Of a stretch of DNA of 64,000 nt, positions 1-7,626 are shown in pieces. Source of the DNA: JACDAN01 sp963721345 (GTDB lineage Bacteria; Actinomycetota; Thermoleophilia; Gaiellales; Gaiellaceae); contig CAVRIT010000001.1 in assembly GCA_963721345.1 (NCBI GenBank), forward strand, positions 930,001-994,000, given 5' to 3'. The first letter of the stretch is position 1, and each line of letters starts with the position of its first letter. The position numbers were made by a program, and so were the translations under genes. Under the pieces are notes generated by a model that was not told the origin of the DNA, ran no database searches, and saw only the letters and a program-made list of their open reading frames with translations.

Positions 1-1517
1 GTGCAGTGCGCGCGCAGCGCGTCTCGCATCGGCAGGAGGAGGTTCTCGGTGCCTTTCGCCGCGGCTCGGACCGCGTCGAGCGCCCGCGTCGCCTCGTCGG
101 AGTTGCGCTCCGCGCGCACGCGATCCGTGCGCTCGAGCTGGCTGCGCTCGGCCTCCGGGTCGAGCCGGTGGAGCTCGATCGGCTCGGCCTCCTCCTCCAC
201 GTACTGGTTCACGCCGACGACCACCTCCTCGCCCCGCTCTACGGCCTCCTGGTAGCTGAACGCCGAGTCCTCGATCTCGCGCTGGACGAATCCCTGCTCG
301 ATCGCCTCCACCGCGCCGCCGAGCTCCCCGACGCGCTCGATCAGCTCCCAGGCACGCTCCTCCAGCTCGCTCGTCAGCGCCTCGATGAAGTACGAGCCGC
401 CGAAGGGGTCGGCGGTGTCGGTCCCTCCCGCCTCGTGCGCGAGGATCTGCTGCGTGCGGAGCGCGATCTTCGCGGAATGCTCCGTCGGCAGCGCGAGCGC
501 CTCGTCGAAGGAGTTCGTGTGGATCGACTGCGCGCCGCCGCCGACCGCCGAGAGCGCCTGCACCGCGACGCGGACGATGTTGTTCTCCGGCTGTTGCGCG
601 GTCAGCGTCGAGCCGCCAGTCTGCGCGTGGAAGCGGAGCGCCTGCGCTTTCGGGTTCGTCGCGCCGAACCGTTCTTTCATGATTCGCGCCCACAGGCGCC
701 GCGCGGCTCGGAACTTGGCGATCTCCTGGAAGAAGTGGTTGTGCGCGTTGAAGAAAAAGGACAGGCGCTCGCCGAACTCGTCCGGCGAGAGCCCGGCCGC
801 CACGGCGGCCTCGGCGTAGGCGATGCCGTTCGCGAGGGTGAACGCGAGCTCCTGGACGGCGGTCGCTCCGGCCTCGCGGATGTGGTACCCCGAGATCGAG
901 ATCGTGTTGAACCGCGGCAGCCGTTCGTGGCAGTACGCGAAGAGGTCGGTCGTGATTCGCATCGTCGGGCGCGGCGGGAAGATGTAGTTGCCGCGCGCGC
1001 AGTACTCCTTGAGGACGTCGTTCTGGACGGTGCCGCGGAGCTGCGCGGGATCGACGCCCTGACTTTCGGCGACCAGTTCGTAGAGGAGGAGCAGGAGCGC
1101 GGCCGGCGCATTGATGGTCATCGAGGTCGAAACCTGGTCGAGCGGGATCTCTTCGAACAGCAGCTCCATGTCGGCGATCGAGTCGATGGCCACACCCGTG
1201 CGACCCACCTCGCCCTCAGCCCGCGGGTCGTCCGAGTCGTAGCCGAGCTGGGTCGGGAGGTCGAACGCGACCGACAAGCCGGTCTGTCCGCGCTGCAGCA
1301 GGTAGCGGAACCGCTTGTTCGTCTCGACGGCCGAGCCGAAGCCCGCGTACTGCCTGATCGTCCACGGCCGGCCGCGGTACATGTCCGGGTACGGCCCGCG
1401 CGTGAAGGGGTATTCGCCGGGCGGCTCGAGCTCCAGCCCCGCAACGTCCTCCTGGGTGTAGACCGGCTTGACCTCGATCTCGGAGTCGGTCTCGCGGTGG
1501 TCTTCGGTCGCGGCCAT
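1..1517 (-). CDS. Methylmalonyl-CoA mutase, large-subunit catalytic domain (partial)
   Basis: Rearranges (R)-methylmalonyl-CoA and succinyl-CoA using adenosylcobalamin, in cytoplasmic propionate/odd-chain metabolism. The leftward frame is open for 505 codons from ATG at 1517 to the window edge, so the C-terminus is missing. Family blocks appear in order: YPFTRGPYPDMYRGRPWTI near residue 36, GLSVAFDLPTQLGYDSD, TVQNDVLKEY, ISISGYHIREAGAT and SIHTNSFDEALALPTE. The HIREAG form resembles separate-subunit (archaeal-type) mutases, where the B12 domain is another protein; that gene is not visible here. Tyr is kept in the PDMY motif, which favours methylmalonyl-CoA over isobutyryl-CoA mutase. It diverges from the L,D-transpeptidase gene across only 38 bp. 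Confidence 0.93.
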   Translation of the reverse strand, partial: MAATEDHRETDSEIEVKPVYTQEDVAGLELEPPGEYPFTRGPYPDMYRGRPWTIRQYAGFGSAVETNKRFRYLLQRGQTGLSVAFDLPTQLGYDSDDPRAEGEVGRTGVAIDSIADMELLFEEIPLDQVSTSMTINAPAALLLLLYELVAESQGVDPAQLRGTVQNDVLKEYCARGNYIFPPRPTMRITTDLFAYCHERLPRFNTISISGYHIREAGATAVQELAFTLANGIAYAEAAVAAGLSPDEFGERLSFFFNAHNHFFQEIAKFRAARRLWARIMKERFGATNPKAQALRFHAQTGGSTLTAQQPENNIVRVAVQALSAVGGGAQSIHTNSFDEALALPTEHSAKIALRTQQILAHEAGGTDTADPFGGSYFIEALTSELEERAWELIERVGELGGAVEAIEQGFVQREIEDSAFSYQEAVERGEEVVVGVNQYVEEEAEPIELHRLDPEAERSQLERTDRVRAERNSDEATRALDAVRAAAKGTENLLLPMRDALRAHC

Positions 1518-1555
1518 GCAAGAGAATCGTACGTCCGGCCTCTATAAGGAGAGAT

Positions 1556-2645
1556 ATGCGGCGTTTCACTTTCGTTCTGGTGGTCGGAGCTCTCGTCGGC
1601 GCGGGGCCGGCGTGGGGCGCGGAGATCACCCTCGTGTCGGATCACCGCGTCGCGCGATACGACGACCTGGTGCGGTTCCGGGGGACGCTCCCCACGGCCG
1701 AGCCGCAGCTCGTTCAGCTGGTACGCGACGGAGTGGTGGTGCGGTCTGCAACGGCGTCGACCGGCGGGTTCGTCTTCGACGTGCGCGCGCGGCGCGCGGG
1801 GTCGTTCGTCGTGCGGACCGTCGCTGCTGGAGTCGCCGACGGTCGTGCTCCGCGTGAAGCCGCGCCTGCGGATCCGGGTGCGCTCGACGATGGTCACGGG
1901 CCGCGTGCTGCCGGCGCGCGCGGGGCGGATCGTCCTTCGCTCCCGGGGTCGTGTCGTCCGCGTGCGCGTCGGGTCAGCCGGACGGTTCCGGGTTCGGATC
2001 CCCGCGCGCTGGGGGCTTGGCGTGACGGGCCGCGTGTCGCTCGTTCCCGCGCGAAACTACGTCCCGGTCTGGCGGCGTGTTCGCCTGCGCTTCAGTTTCC
2101 CGAGCCTGCGGATGGGCTCGCACGGGCCCGCCGTGCTCGCGCTGAAGCAGCGCCTCCGCCAGCTCCGGTACGCGGTGCCCAGGCTGGATTCAGGGTTCGG
2201 GTACGGCACGCATGAGGCCGTGCTGGCCTTCCAGAAGGTCAACGGTCTGCCGCGGACGGGTCGCGTGGGTTCCGGCACGTGGCGGCTCCTTTCGCGCGCG
2301 TCGGTCCCCCGGCCGCGTGTACGTCGCGGCGACTACATCGAGGTCGACAAGAGTCGCCAGATCCTGATGGAGGTGCGCGACGGGAAAGTCGTCAACGTCG
2401 TGCACGTCTCGACCGGGGCGACGGGGAACACCCCGGTGGGGTCGTGGCGCGTCTACCGCGAGGTCTACGGCTGGGACTGGGTGCTCTACCACCCGATGTA
2501 CTTCCTTCGCGGGTTCGCGATCCACGGCTACCCGTCGGTGCCGACGTGGCCCGCGAGCCACGGCTGTGTGCGCGTCCCGCTGTGGATCGCCTCGCAGCTT
2601 CGAGAGCGCTGGGGCCGCGGCTCCGTGATCCGCGTCTACGCGTGA
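1556..2645 (+). CDS. Secreted L,D-transpeptidase (YkuD) with peptidoglycan-binding domain, frameshifted
   Basis: Makes 3-3 peptidoglycan cross-links outside the membrane. ATG at 1556 follows AAGGAGA and encodes a signal peptide (MRRFTFVLVVGALVGAGPA). A beta-rich region follows, then a peptidoglycan-binding domain (GPAVLALKQRLRQLRY... AVLAFQKVNGL) and a C-terminal YkuD domain with the catalytic pattern HGYPSVP... SHGCVRV. The first ~90 residues and the rest are in different frames; the switch lies near 1821-1830, where one base change would restore ...VVRTVA-ESPTVVLRVK. Total length (~362 aa) is normal for the family. Both halves are conserved, so a sequencing error is more likely than decay. 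Confidence 0.88.
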
Positions 2646-2652
2646 CGACTGC

Positions 2653-3177
2653 TCAAGGCTGGGCGCAGACGACCCACACGCGGATCGTCACGCTCGCGAC
2701 GCCCACACGGTCCCACTGCAGTCGCCACCCGGTGGGAGGAGATCCAACGGGTGCGCTGATCGTGACCTTCGGGTCACCGGCGAGAACCTCGTAGCCACCA
2801 CCAGTCGCCCGCTCGGTCCCGCCGCAGAGTGTCGAATGTGTGTCGTTGGGGTTCGGACTCGTGTCGTCCGAGAAGCGAGAGACGACGGTGGTTGCGCCGG
2901 GATCGCCCTTGTCCCCCTTCGGCCCCTGGGCGCCTTGCAACCCTTGTACACCGGCGGCGCCGGGTGCGCCGCGAGTGCCCGCCGGCCCACGCACCGAGCC
3001 CCTGAAGTCGAGCGGTGTCAGCGACTTGTTCCTGACGTCGCGACCCGTGATCGAGTTGTCGGTGATCTGCCGGCCGGTGATCAGCGCGGATGTCGTTGCG
3101 ACCGCCGTCCCCGTCAGCGCCAGAAAGAGCGAGAGCAGGGCGACGATCATCGCCGGGGAAGGCGCCCGAACCTTCAC
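2653..3177 (-). CDS. Membrane-anchored collagen-like protein 1
   Basis: About 174 aa. The GTG at 3177 is chosen because the hydrophobic segment MIVALLSLFLALTGTAVATT follows within nine residues. After it come ALITGRQITDNSITG, NKSLTPLD, a short Gly-X-Y collagen-like tract (GPAGTRGAPGAAGVQG...KGDKGDPG) and a C-terminal beta-type domain with two or three Cys. The same N-terminal module recurs in the protein at 5920-6519. It is probably an exported or surface stalk protein; the partner is unknown. It diverges from moaX over a short gap. Confidence 0.75.
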   Translation of the reverse strand: MKVRAPSPAMIVALLSLFLALTGTAVATTSALITGRQITDNSITGRDVRNKSLTPLDFRGSVRGPAGTRGAPGAAGVQGLQGAQGPKGDKGDPGATTVVSRFSDDTSPNPNDTHSTLCGGTERATGGGYEVLAGDPKVTISAPVGSPPTGWRLQWDRVGVASVTIRVWVVCAQP

Positions 3178-3221
3178 GCAGCGCAGTCTGAGCAGACCGA
3201 CGGACGGAGCCACCAGCGACA

Positions 3222-3863
3222 ATGGCGGGCATGAGCGCCGTGCGGGTGCGCCTCTTCGCTGGGCTTCGTGAGCGGGCGGGCTGGAGCGAGCGAGAGGTCG
3301 AGGCGGCAACCGTCGCTGACCTCTGGCCGCAGCTTGGGCTCGGCGACGAGCCGCCGGGGCTGCTCTACGCCGTGAACCAGGAGTACGCCGAGAAAGAGCT
3401 GGCGCTGGCCGACGGCGACGAGGTCGCCGTCATCCCGCCGGTGTCGGGCGGGTCGTTCCGGCTCGTGCACGGCCCGATCGATCTGGGTGCGGTGATCACG
3501 GAGGTCTCGAGCGAGCAGGCGGGCGCCGTCGCAACCTTTCAGGGAACGGTGCGACGGGAGTCGCGCGACCGCAGTGTGATCGCTCTCGAGTACGAGGCCT
3601 ACGAAGGCATGGCCGAGCAGGTCATGGCCGAGATCGCTGAAGGCGTGAAGGCACGGTACGAGTTGTGCGACGTGGCGATCGTCCACCGAGTCGGGCGTTG
3701 CGAGGTCGGGGAGGTGTCAGTGGCGATCGCCGTCTCCGCGCCACACAGACAGGACGCGCTTTCAGCGTGCCGTGACGTCATCGACGAGCTGAAGGAGCGC
3801 GTCCCGCTCTGGAAGAAGGAGCTCTACGAGGGCGGCGAGGAATGGATCGGGCGCGGCTCATAG
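3222..3863 (+). CDS. moaX: Molybdopterin synthase, MoaD-MoaE fusion
   Basis: Converts precursor Z (cPMP) to molybdopterin in molybdenum cofactor synthesis. Residues ~4-77 are MoaD (ubiquitin-like, VRVRLFAGLRERAG to the terminal-type PPVSGG); residues ~78-213 are MoaE (GPIDLGAVITEVS, GAVATFQGTVR, EYEAYEGMA, HRVGRCEVGE, PLWKKELYEGG). The MoaD Gly-Gly, which must carry a thiocarboxylate on a free C-terminus, is buried at the fusion joint. Mycobacterial MoaX has the same architecture and is cleaved after Gly-Gly. ATG at 3231 is an alternative start with a better core match. No other moa gene is adjacent. Confidence 0.93.
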   Translation: MAGMSAVRVRLFAGLRERAGWSEREVEAATVADLWPQLGLGDEPPGLLYAVNQEYAEKELALADGDEVAVIPPVSGGSFRLVHGPIDLGAVITEVSSEQAGAVATFQGTVRRESRDRSVIALEYEAYEGMAEQVMAEIAEGVKARYELCDVAIVHRVGRCEVGEVSVAIAVSAPHRQDALSACRDVIDELKERVPLWKKELYEGGEEWIGRGS

Positions 3864-3870
3864 CCACGAC

Positions 3871-3906
3871 ATCCAGGTCGGCGAGCAGCAGCTCGCCGAC
3901 CTGGAT
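3871..3906. terminator. Bidirectional hairpin terminator
   Basis: Perfect 16-bp inverted repeat (ATCCAGGTCGGCGAGC and complement) with a 4-nt loop AGCA, between the convergent 3' ends of moaX and the hydrolase gene. A short T run follows only on the + side. Position and symmetry support a two-way terminator. Confidence 0.8.
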
Positions 3907-3918
3907 TTCACTGATGGA

Positions 3919-5172
3919 CTAGGGCTGCGACCAACTCGGAGGCGCCGTGATGGCGTCAAGCCCGAACGCGGCCAAGGTCGCCGCACTCGGCCTCACGCCC
4001 GTCTCGGCCCAGGCTTCGAGTAGCGCTATCGCGGCGCCGGTCTCGGTCGGGGAGAAGTTGCAGTGGCCGAGGCCGTTGGTCGACACCTGGACAAGCAGGT
4101 GGCTCGCCCCTGCCGCGGCTACGGTCTCTGCGTAGGCCGACTCGTGCCCCCAGGGCACCAACGTGTCCCACTTCGTGTGAATCGAGAGCACCGGGTCGCG
4201 GAGCTTTCCGCTGAACGTCGCGTAGTGCGACATGTAGTTGCGAGCAGACCGCTTGCCGGAGAACCGCGTCGACGCATTCATCGCCGCGAGCACGGGAGCG
4301 GCGTTGAATCCCAGCCCTGCCAGATAGGCGTGCTCGCTCGGTGTCAGCGTGTAGTTGTGGGTGACGTTCTGGACGAAGGCGCCGCCGGCACGGCGCTCCG
4401 CGTCCGCACGCGCCTCTGTGAAGAAGAAGAAGTTCGTGAACAGCCATGACGGGTAAAGCACGGGCGGCAGCGGCACAGTCGGCCCCTTCCCGCCCGCGAC
4501 CAAACGGATGAACTCCCATTTGCCGTAGTCGAGCGGAGCGAAGATCTGGCCGAACAGCGTCGGGAAGACCTCCGGTTCGAAATCCACGTCGTCGTCCGCG
4601 TTGGCCGGCGTCCCCCACGAAGCGGGGAGGCCGTAGATGAGGTCGTACGCGAGCAGCGCGGCGGCAGCCCCGTCCCACGCGCGCGGCGAGCCGGCGAGCA
4701 CACCGCAGGCGGGTAGATAGCCGTCGAACAGGCCGCCGGCCCGCTCGGCCAGCTCAGCCGTTGCGAGCGAACCAAGCGAGAAGCCCGCGAGCAGAGCCGT
4801 GTCGGGCTTGCCGACGAGGCCGTTGAAGAGGCCGCGAAGCGCGACGATGTCGTGGATCGACTCCTTCACCGCCCAGCCGTTGTCGCGATACGACGTTGCT
4901 GCGACCGCGTATCCCTGTGCGGCGAGCCCGTTGGCGAGTGCGGTGAAGCCGGCGTCCATCGCGGACCGGTCGTCGACCTCGCCTGCGTGGTCAGCCTTGT
5001 CGCGGTACCCATGGGCCAGGACGACGAGCGTCCTGTTCCAGCCCGTGTCGGGCACGATGATCTTGTAGTTCGCGCCGGCATGCTCGCCTTGGTAGGTCGC
5101 CGAGGCGGCCGCGCCGGCCAGTGTCAGAGCGCCAAGGGCTGCGACGCTCGTCGCGAGAAGTCGCTTGAGCAT
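3919..5172 (-). CDS. Secreted alpha/beta-hydrolase (esterase/lipase-like)
   Basis: 417 aa with an N-terminal signal peptide (MLKRLLATSVAALGALTLAG). Alpha/beta-hydrolase features are an oxyanion-type VVLAHGYRD, the nucleophile elbow GFSLGS, a probable acid in HTKWDTLVPW and a probable catalytic His in NGLGHCNFS. A long insertion between the nucleophile and the acid (about residues 165-320) would form a lid. It is probably a secreted serine hydrolase acting on esters or polymers; the substrate cannot be told. It is monocistronic, ending against the shared terminator. Confidence 0.8.
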   Translation of the reverse strand: MLKRLLATSVAALGALTLAGAAASATYQGEHAGANYKIIVPDTGWNRTLVVLAHGYRDKADHAGEVDDRSAMDAGFTALANGLAAQGYAVAATSYRDNGWAVKESIHDIVALRGLFNGLVGKPDTALLAGFSLGSLATAELAERAGGLFDGYLPACGVLAGSPRAWDGAAAALLAYDLIYGLPASWGTPANADDDVDFEPEVFPTLFGQIFAPLDYGKWEFIRLVAGGKGPTVPLPPVLYPSWLFTNFFFFTEARADAERRAGGAFVQNVTHNYTLTPSEHAYLAGLGFNAAPVLAAMNASTRFSGKRSARNYMSHYATFSGKLRDPVLSIHTKWDTLVPWGHESAYAETVAAAGASHLLVQVSTNGLGHCNFSPTETGAAIALLEAWAETGVRPSAATLAAFGLDAITAPPSWSQP

Positions 5173-5273
5173 GGGTCGAACCCCCTTCTCCCCCCGCCCC
5201 AGCCTACTCTCGGGGCGAGGGATTATCTAGACGTCGCCGCCGTCGCCGAAAGTCACAGTCTCGGCACAGGTTT

Positions 5274-5300
5274 CCCTTGACACGTCAATGTGGGACACCG
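5274..5300. repeat. REP-like palindrome, degenerate left copy
   Basis: CCCTTGACACGTCA begins a degenerate palindrome ending GGGACACCG. It matches the stronger copy at 5746-5803 (CCCTTGACACCTCA...GGACACCG). The stop of the nucleotidyltransferase remnant lies inside it. Confidence 0.45.
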
Positions 5301-5424
5301 AAGACGGGGTCGATCGCCGGGAAGTGGTAGCTGCGGCTCGATCTCGTCGAACGCGGCGCGCAACTGGTCGGGCTGGACGAGGTCGCGTGCGATGTATCCG
5401 CTCGCCGTCCGCGAGCTCACGCAT
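5285..5424 (-). pseudogene. C-terminal remnant of a nucleotidyltransferase-like (DUF6036-type) protein
   Basis: Starts at ATG 5424, overlapping the stop of the upstream 121-aa gene. Reading across two single-base shifts gives MRELADG-SGYIARDLVQPDQLRA then FDEIEPQL-YHFPAIDPVF, ending in the REP-like repeat. The 'IEPxLYxxPAIDP' tail resembles the C-terminus of nucleotidyltransferase-type proteins found in small two-gene cassettes. That assignment is from memory of the family and is tentative. Only about 45 residues remain, so the catalytic domain is gone. Confidence 0.35.
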
Positions 5425-5782
5425 GGCGCGCGGCGCGCTCGAAGCTCACAAGCCGCCGGATCAGCGCGTTGTAGCGGCCGTGCGCCGCGTCACCGTGCTC
5501 GTCGCGAAGGCGCGCGTAGAGACGTTGCTCGGCATTGGAGATCGGCGAGTCGACGGGAATGCCGAGCTTGCGGAGTCGAGGCGCACCGATCGAGACGAGC
5601 AACGCCTCGACGGACACTTTTCCGCGCGCGAGATCGCGAGCGCCTGCTTCGACGAGGTCGTGTCCCGGGAGGACGCGTGTGTCGAGCTGCACGCCGTCAA
5701 CGGTAACGCGCGGCTCCGCTTCGTCACACATTCGGCGCAGACGAGCCCTTGACACCTCACGGTGTCGGACACCGCGAGCCAT
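5417..5782 (-). CDS. Uncharacterised 121-aa protein, possible antitoxin-like partner
   Basis: Protein MARGVRHREVSRARLRRMCD... with a basic N-terminus, a compact 'RVTVDGVQLDTRVLPG' stretch, 'SVEALLVSIGAPRLRKLG' and a helical C-terminus 'GRYNALIRRLVSFERAARHA'. I recognise no named domain. It is the intact first gene of a two-gene unit; the second is the truncated nucleotidyltransferase-like remnant whose ATG overlaps its end. Its start codon sits within the palindromic repeat at 5746-5803, which may therefore be its operator. Function unknown; the antitoxin idea rests only on context. Confidence 0.5.
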   Translation of the reverse strand: MARGVRHREVSRARLRRMCDEAEPRVTVDGVQLDTRVLPGHDLVEAGARDLARGKVSVEALLVSIGAPRLRKLGIPVDSPISNAEQRLYARLRDEHGDAAHGRYNALIRRLVSFERAARHA

Positions 5783-5803
5783 GACACCGTCACGGTGTCG
5801 GAC
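5746..5803. repeat. REP-like palindrome cluster (GACACC/GGTGTC)
   Basis: Contains GACACC at 5751, 5768 and 5783 and GGTGTC at 5761 and 5794, forming the palindrome GGTGTCGGACACC (5761-5773) and the hairpin GACACCG-TCA-CGGTGTC (5783-5799). It spans the start codon of the 121-aa gene. GGTGTCnGACACC is of the REP type seen scattered in many high-GC genomes. Confidence 0.6.
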
Positions 5804-5840
5804 GACCGGGAGCCCACGCGTAGAGACGAACTGGAAGGCT

Positions 5841-5880
5841 CGTCAGGCCCTGGTGCCGGCCACGGCACCAGGGCCTGACG
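5841..5880. terminator. Strong hairpin, terminator of collagen-like gene 2
   Basis: Perfect 18-bp inverted repeat (CGTCAGGCCCTGGTGCCG and complement) around a 4-nt GCCA loop, 40 bp past the stop of the leftward collagen-like gene. No clear U-tract on the - strand, as is common in GC-rich actinobacteria. Confidence 0.7.
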
Positions 5881-5919
5881 GTTGTGAGCTAGTCCTCGAA
5901 CCAGACCCAGAAGGGGCTG

Positions 5920-6519
5920 TCATACAAGTGCAGCGCTGCTGGCGTCGTGCGTTCTGACCCGTGCAGCCGTGCCGGATGCACAGTCGGCAAAATAGCTCGA
6001 CGGCGTGCCGGGAGCGACGTGGATGCTTGCTATGCGATCCGCATCGACCGCGAAGTTGTCAGAGGTTGCGATTCCGTTCTTGATCGATACGGCGAGCCCG
6101 GCGAAGCAGTACGAGCCAGTTCCGATCTTGACGACGTTCGCGTCCGCGATGTTCTTGCTCTGCGTCTCGTCAACGGTGCCGTTGGCGAGCACCTTCGCGT
6201 AGGCCACCGCCGAGCCCGAGTCACCCGTGTCGCCCTTCACACCCTGGACACCTTGCGTACCTGCCGCACCTTGTGCGCCCGCAGCGCCTGCGGCTCCGCG
6301 AAGCCCGCGAGGACCTCGTAGCTGTCCCTTGATGTCCTGCCCCGTGAGGGACTTGTTCTTGACGTCGGCACCCGTGATCGAGCTGTTCGCGATCTGCTTG
6401 CCCGTGATCAGGGCTGATGTCGTCGCGACCGCCGTTCCGGTGAGCGCGACGAACAGCGCCAGCATGGCGACGATCATCGCCGGCGACTGGCGCACGAGAC
6501 GTGCGAGTAGCTTCTTCAA
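5920..6519 (-). CDS. Membrane-anchored collagen-like protein 2
   Basis: 199 aa; ATG at 6519 has the strong ribosome site GGGGAGGGAG. The N-terminus MKKLLARLVRQSPAMIVAML runs into a hydrophobic anchor (FVALTGTAVATTSALITG), then SSITGADVKNKSLTGQDIKG. A Gly-X-Y tract follows (GPRGLRGAAGAAGAQGAAG...), then a C-terminal beta domain with two Cys. It shares its first ~80 residues with the protein at 2653-3177, while the C-terminal domains differ. It is probably displayed at the cell surface. Confidence 0.8.
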   Translation of the reverse strand: MKKLLARLVRQSPAMIVAMLALFVALTGTAVATTSALITGKQIANSSITGADVKNKSLTGQDIKGQLRGPRGLRGAAGAAGAQGAAGTQGVQGVKGDTGDSGSAVAYAKVLANGTVDETQSKNIADANVVKIGTGSYCFAGLAVSIKNGIATSDNFAVDADRIASIHVAPGTPSSYFADCASGTAARVRTHDASSAALV

Positions 6520-6590
6520 GTTGACTCCCTCCCCGTAAGTGGATTACCCAAGTACCCCTAGACGGCAGTCTGCGTCGGTTTCTTCCCTCT

Positions 6591-6617
6591 GCCTATAGGC
6601 CCGTTCGGCCTATAGGC
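6591..6617. promoter_or_regulatory. Twin GCCTATAGGC palindromes, possible operator
   Basis: Two identical 10-bp palindromes GCCTATAGGC at 6591-6600 and 6608-6617. Together they also form an 11-bp-arm hairpin with loop CGTTC. They lie in the divergent gap between collagen-like gene 2 and the aminopeptidase gene. The 17-bp period suggests binding of one regulator as two dimers; no regulator is known. Confidence 0.4.
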
Positions 6618-6650
6618 GCGGCCGGGGCTCCTAGTTGCGAGGATGCGCAC

Positions 6651-7623
6651 ATGGCTGAGCCGGAGATTCCTGGCTGGTGCCGGAACCTGATCGAGGCCGG
6701 GTCGGCTGGAAGCGGGCGAGGACGTGCTCGTCGTCGTCGACGAGCCGCTCGCGGTTCAGGGCTCGCAGCTCTCGGACGCCGTCAAGCAGGCCGGTGCCAC
6801 CCCTCGGCTCGAGCTCTGGGCCGGGCCGAAGCGGCCGATGCGGCGGCCGCCACGCCGGCGTAGTCGAAGGTGCCAAGCAGGCATCGCTCTGCTTCTTCCT
6901 CTCGGAGAAGCCGCTGGGCGGCGAGGCCGACGCGCGGTTCGAGCTGGCGGAGATCGTCGCCGCCCACGGCGGCCGGGAGATCTACCTCGCGCTCGTCACT
7001 CCCGAACTGCTCGAGGGCGAGCTTTCCCAGCCTCAGCCGAACCTCGAGCAGCCCGCACGGCGGCTCATGGCGCAGCTCGAAGGGGCGAAGGAGATCCGGA
7101 TTCGCGGGCGCGCCGGAACCGACCTTCGTTTACGGGTCGAGGGACGTCCCTGGCTGAGCGACACGCTGCCGCTGGAAGCCGGCGACGGCGCGAACTTCCC
7201 GAGCGGCGAGATCTACGTCGCGCCGCACAGAGACGGCGCCGACGGCAGTGCTCGTCGCCGACCTGACGATCCCCTACACCGTCGAAGGGCTCCTCGACGC
7301 GCCGGTGACGCTCCAGTTCGAGCAGGGCCGTGTGACCTCGATCGAGGGCGGGCGCGCCGCGCAGATGCTCCGCGAGCTCGTCGCGGACGCCGGCCACGGC
7401 GCCGACGTGATCGCGGAGCTCGGCATCGGACTCCACCCCGGTCTGAAGCCGCGCGGCCACACGATGCTCGACGAGAAGGCCGCGCACACCGCGCATGTCG
7501 CGATCGGCCGGAACACCGGCTCGTACGGCGGCGACAACGAGGCCGCGATCCACGTGGACTGCGTCTTCTCCGAGCCGCTGTTGGAGGCCGACGGGCGAGC
7601 CCGTCGACCTCCCGTATGCGTAG
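6651..7623 (+). CDS. M29-family aminopeptidase, four frameshifts
   Basis: Metal-dependent aminopeptidase (AmpS/thermophilic type). The reading must move through all three frames: 6651-6709 (MAEPEIPGWCRNLIEAG), to ~6850 (EDVLVVVDEPLAVQGSQL), to ~7240 (ASLCFFLSEKP... ANFPSGEIYVAP), to ~7598 (VLVADLTIPYTVEG... LGIGLHPGLKP... HVAIGRNTGSYGG). A fourth shift restores the C-terminus GEPVDLPYA and stop TAG 7621-7623. The SGEIYVAP block and the Glu/His-rich blocks that bind the two metals remain. Each shift is a single base and conservation is high on both sides, so sequence error is likely, though a pseudogene is possible. Confidence 0.75.
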
Positions 7624-7626
7624 CGG

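Noticed and set aside
6..1547. 513-codon open frame opposite the methylmalonyl-CoA mutase
   Set aside because: Antisense shadow: the opposite strand encodes a full set of conserved mutase motifs, whereas this frame is Arg/Leu/Val-rich and resembles nothing.
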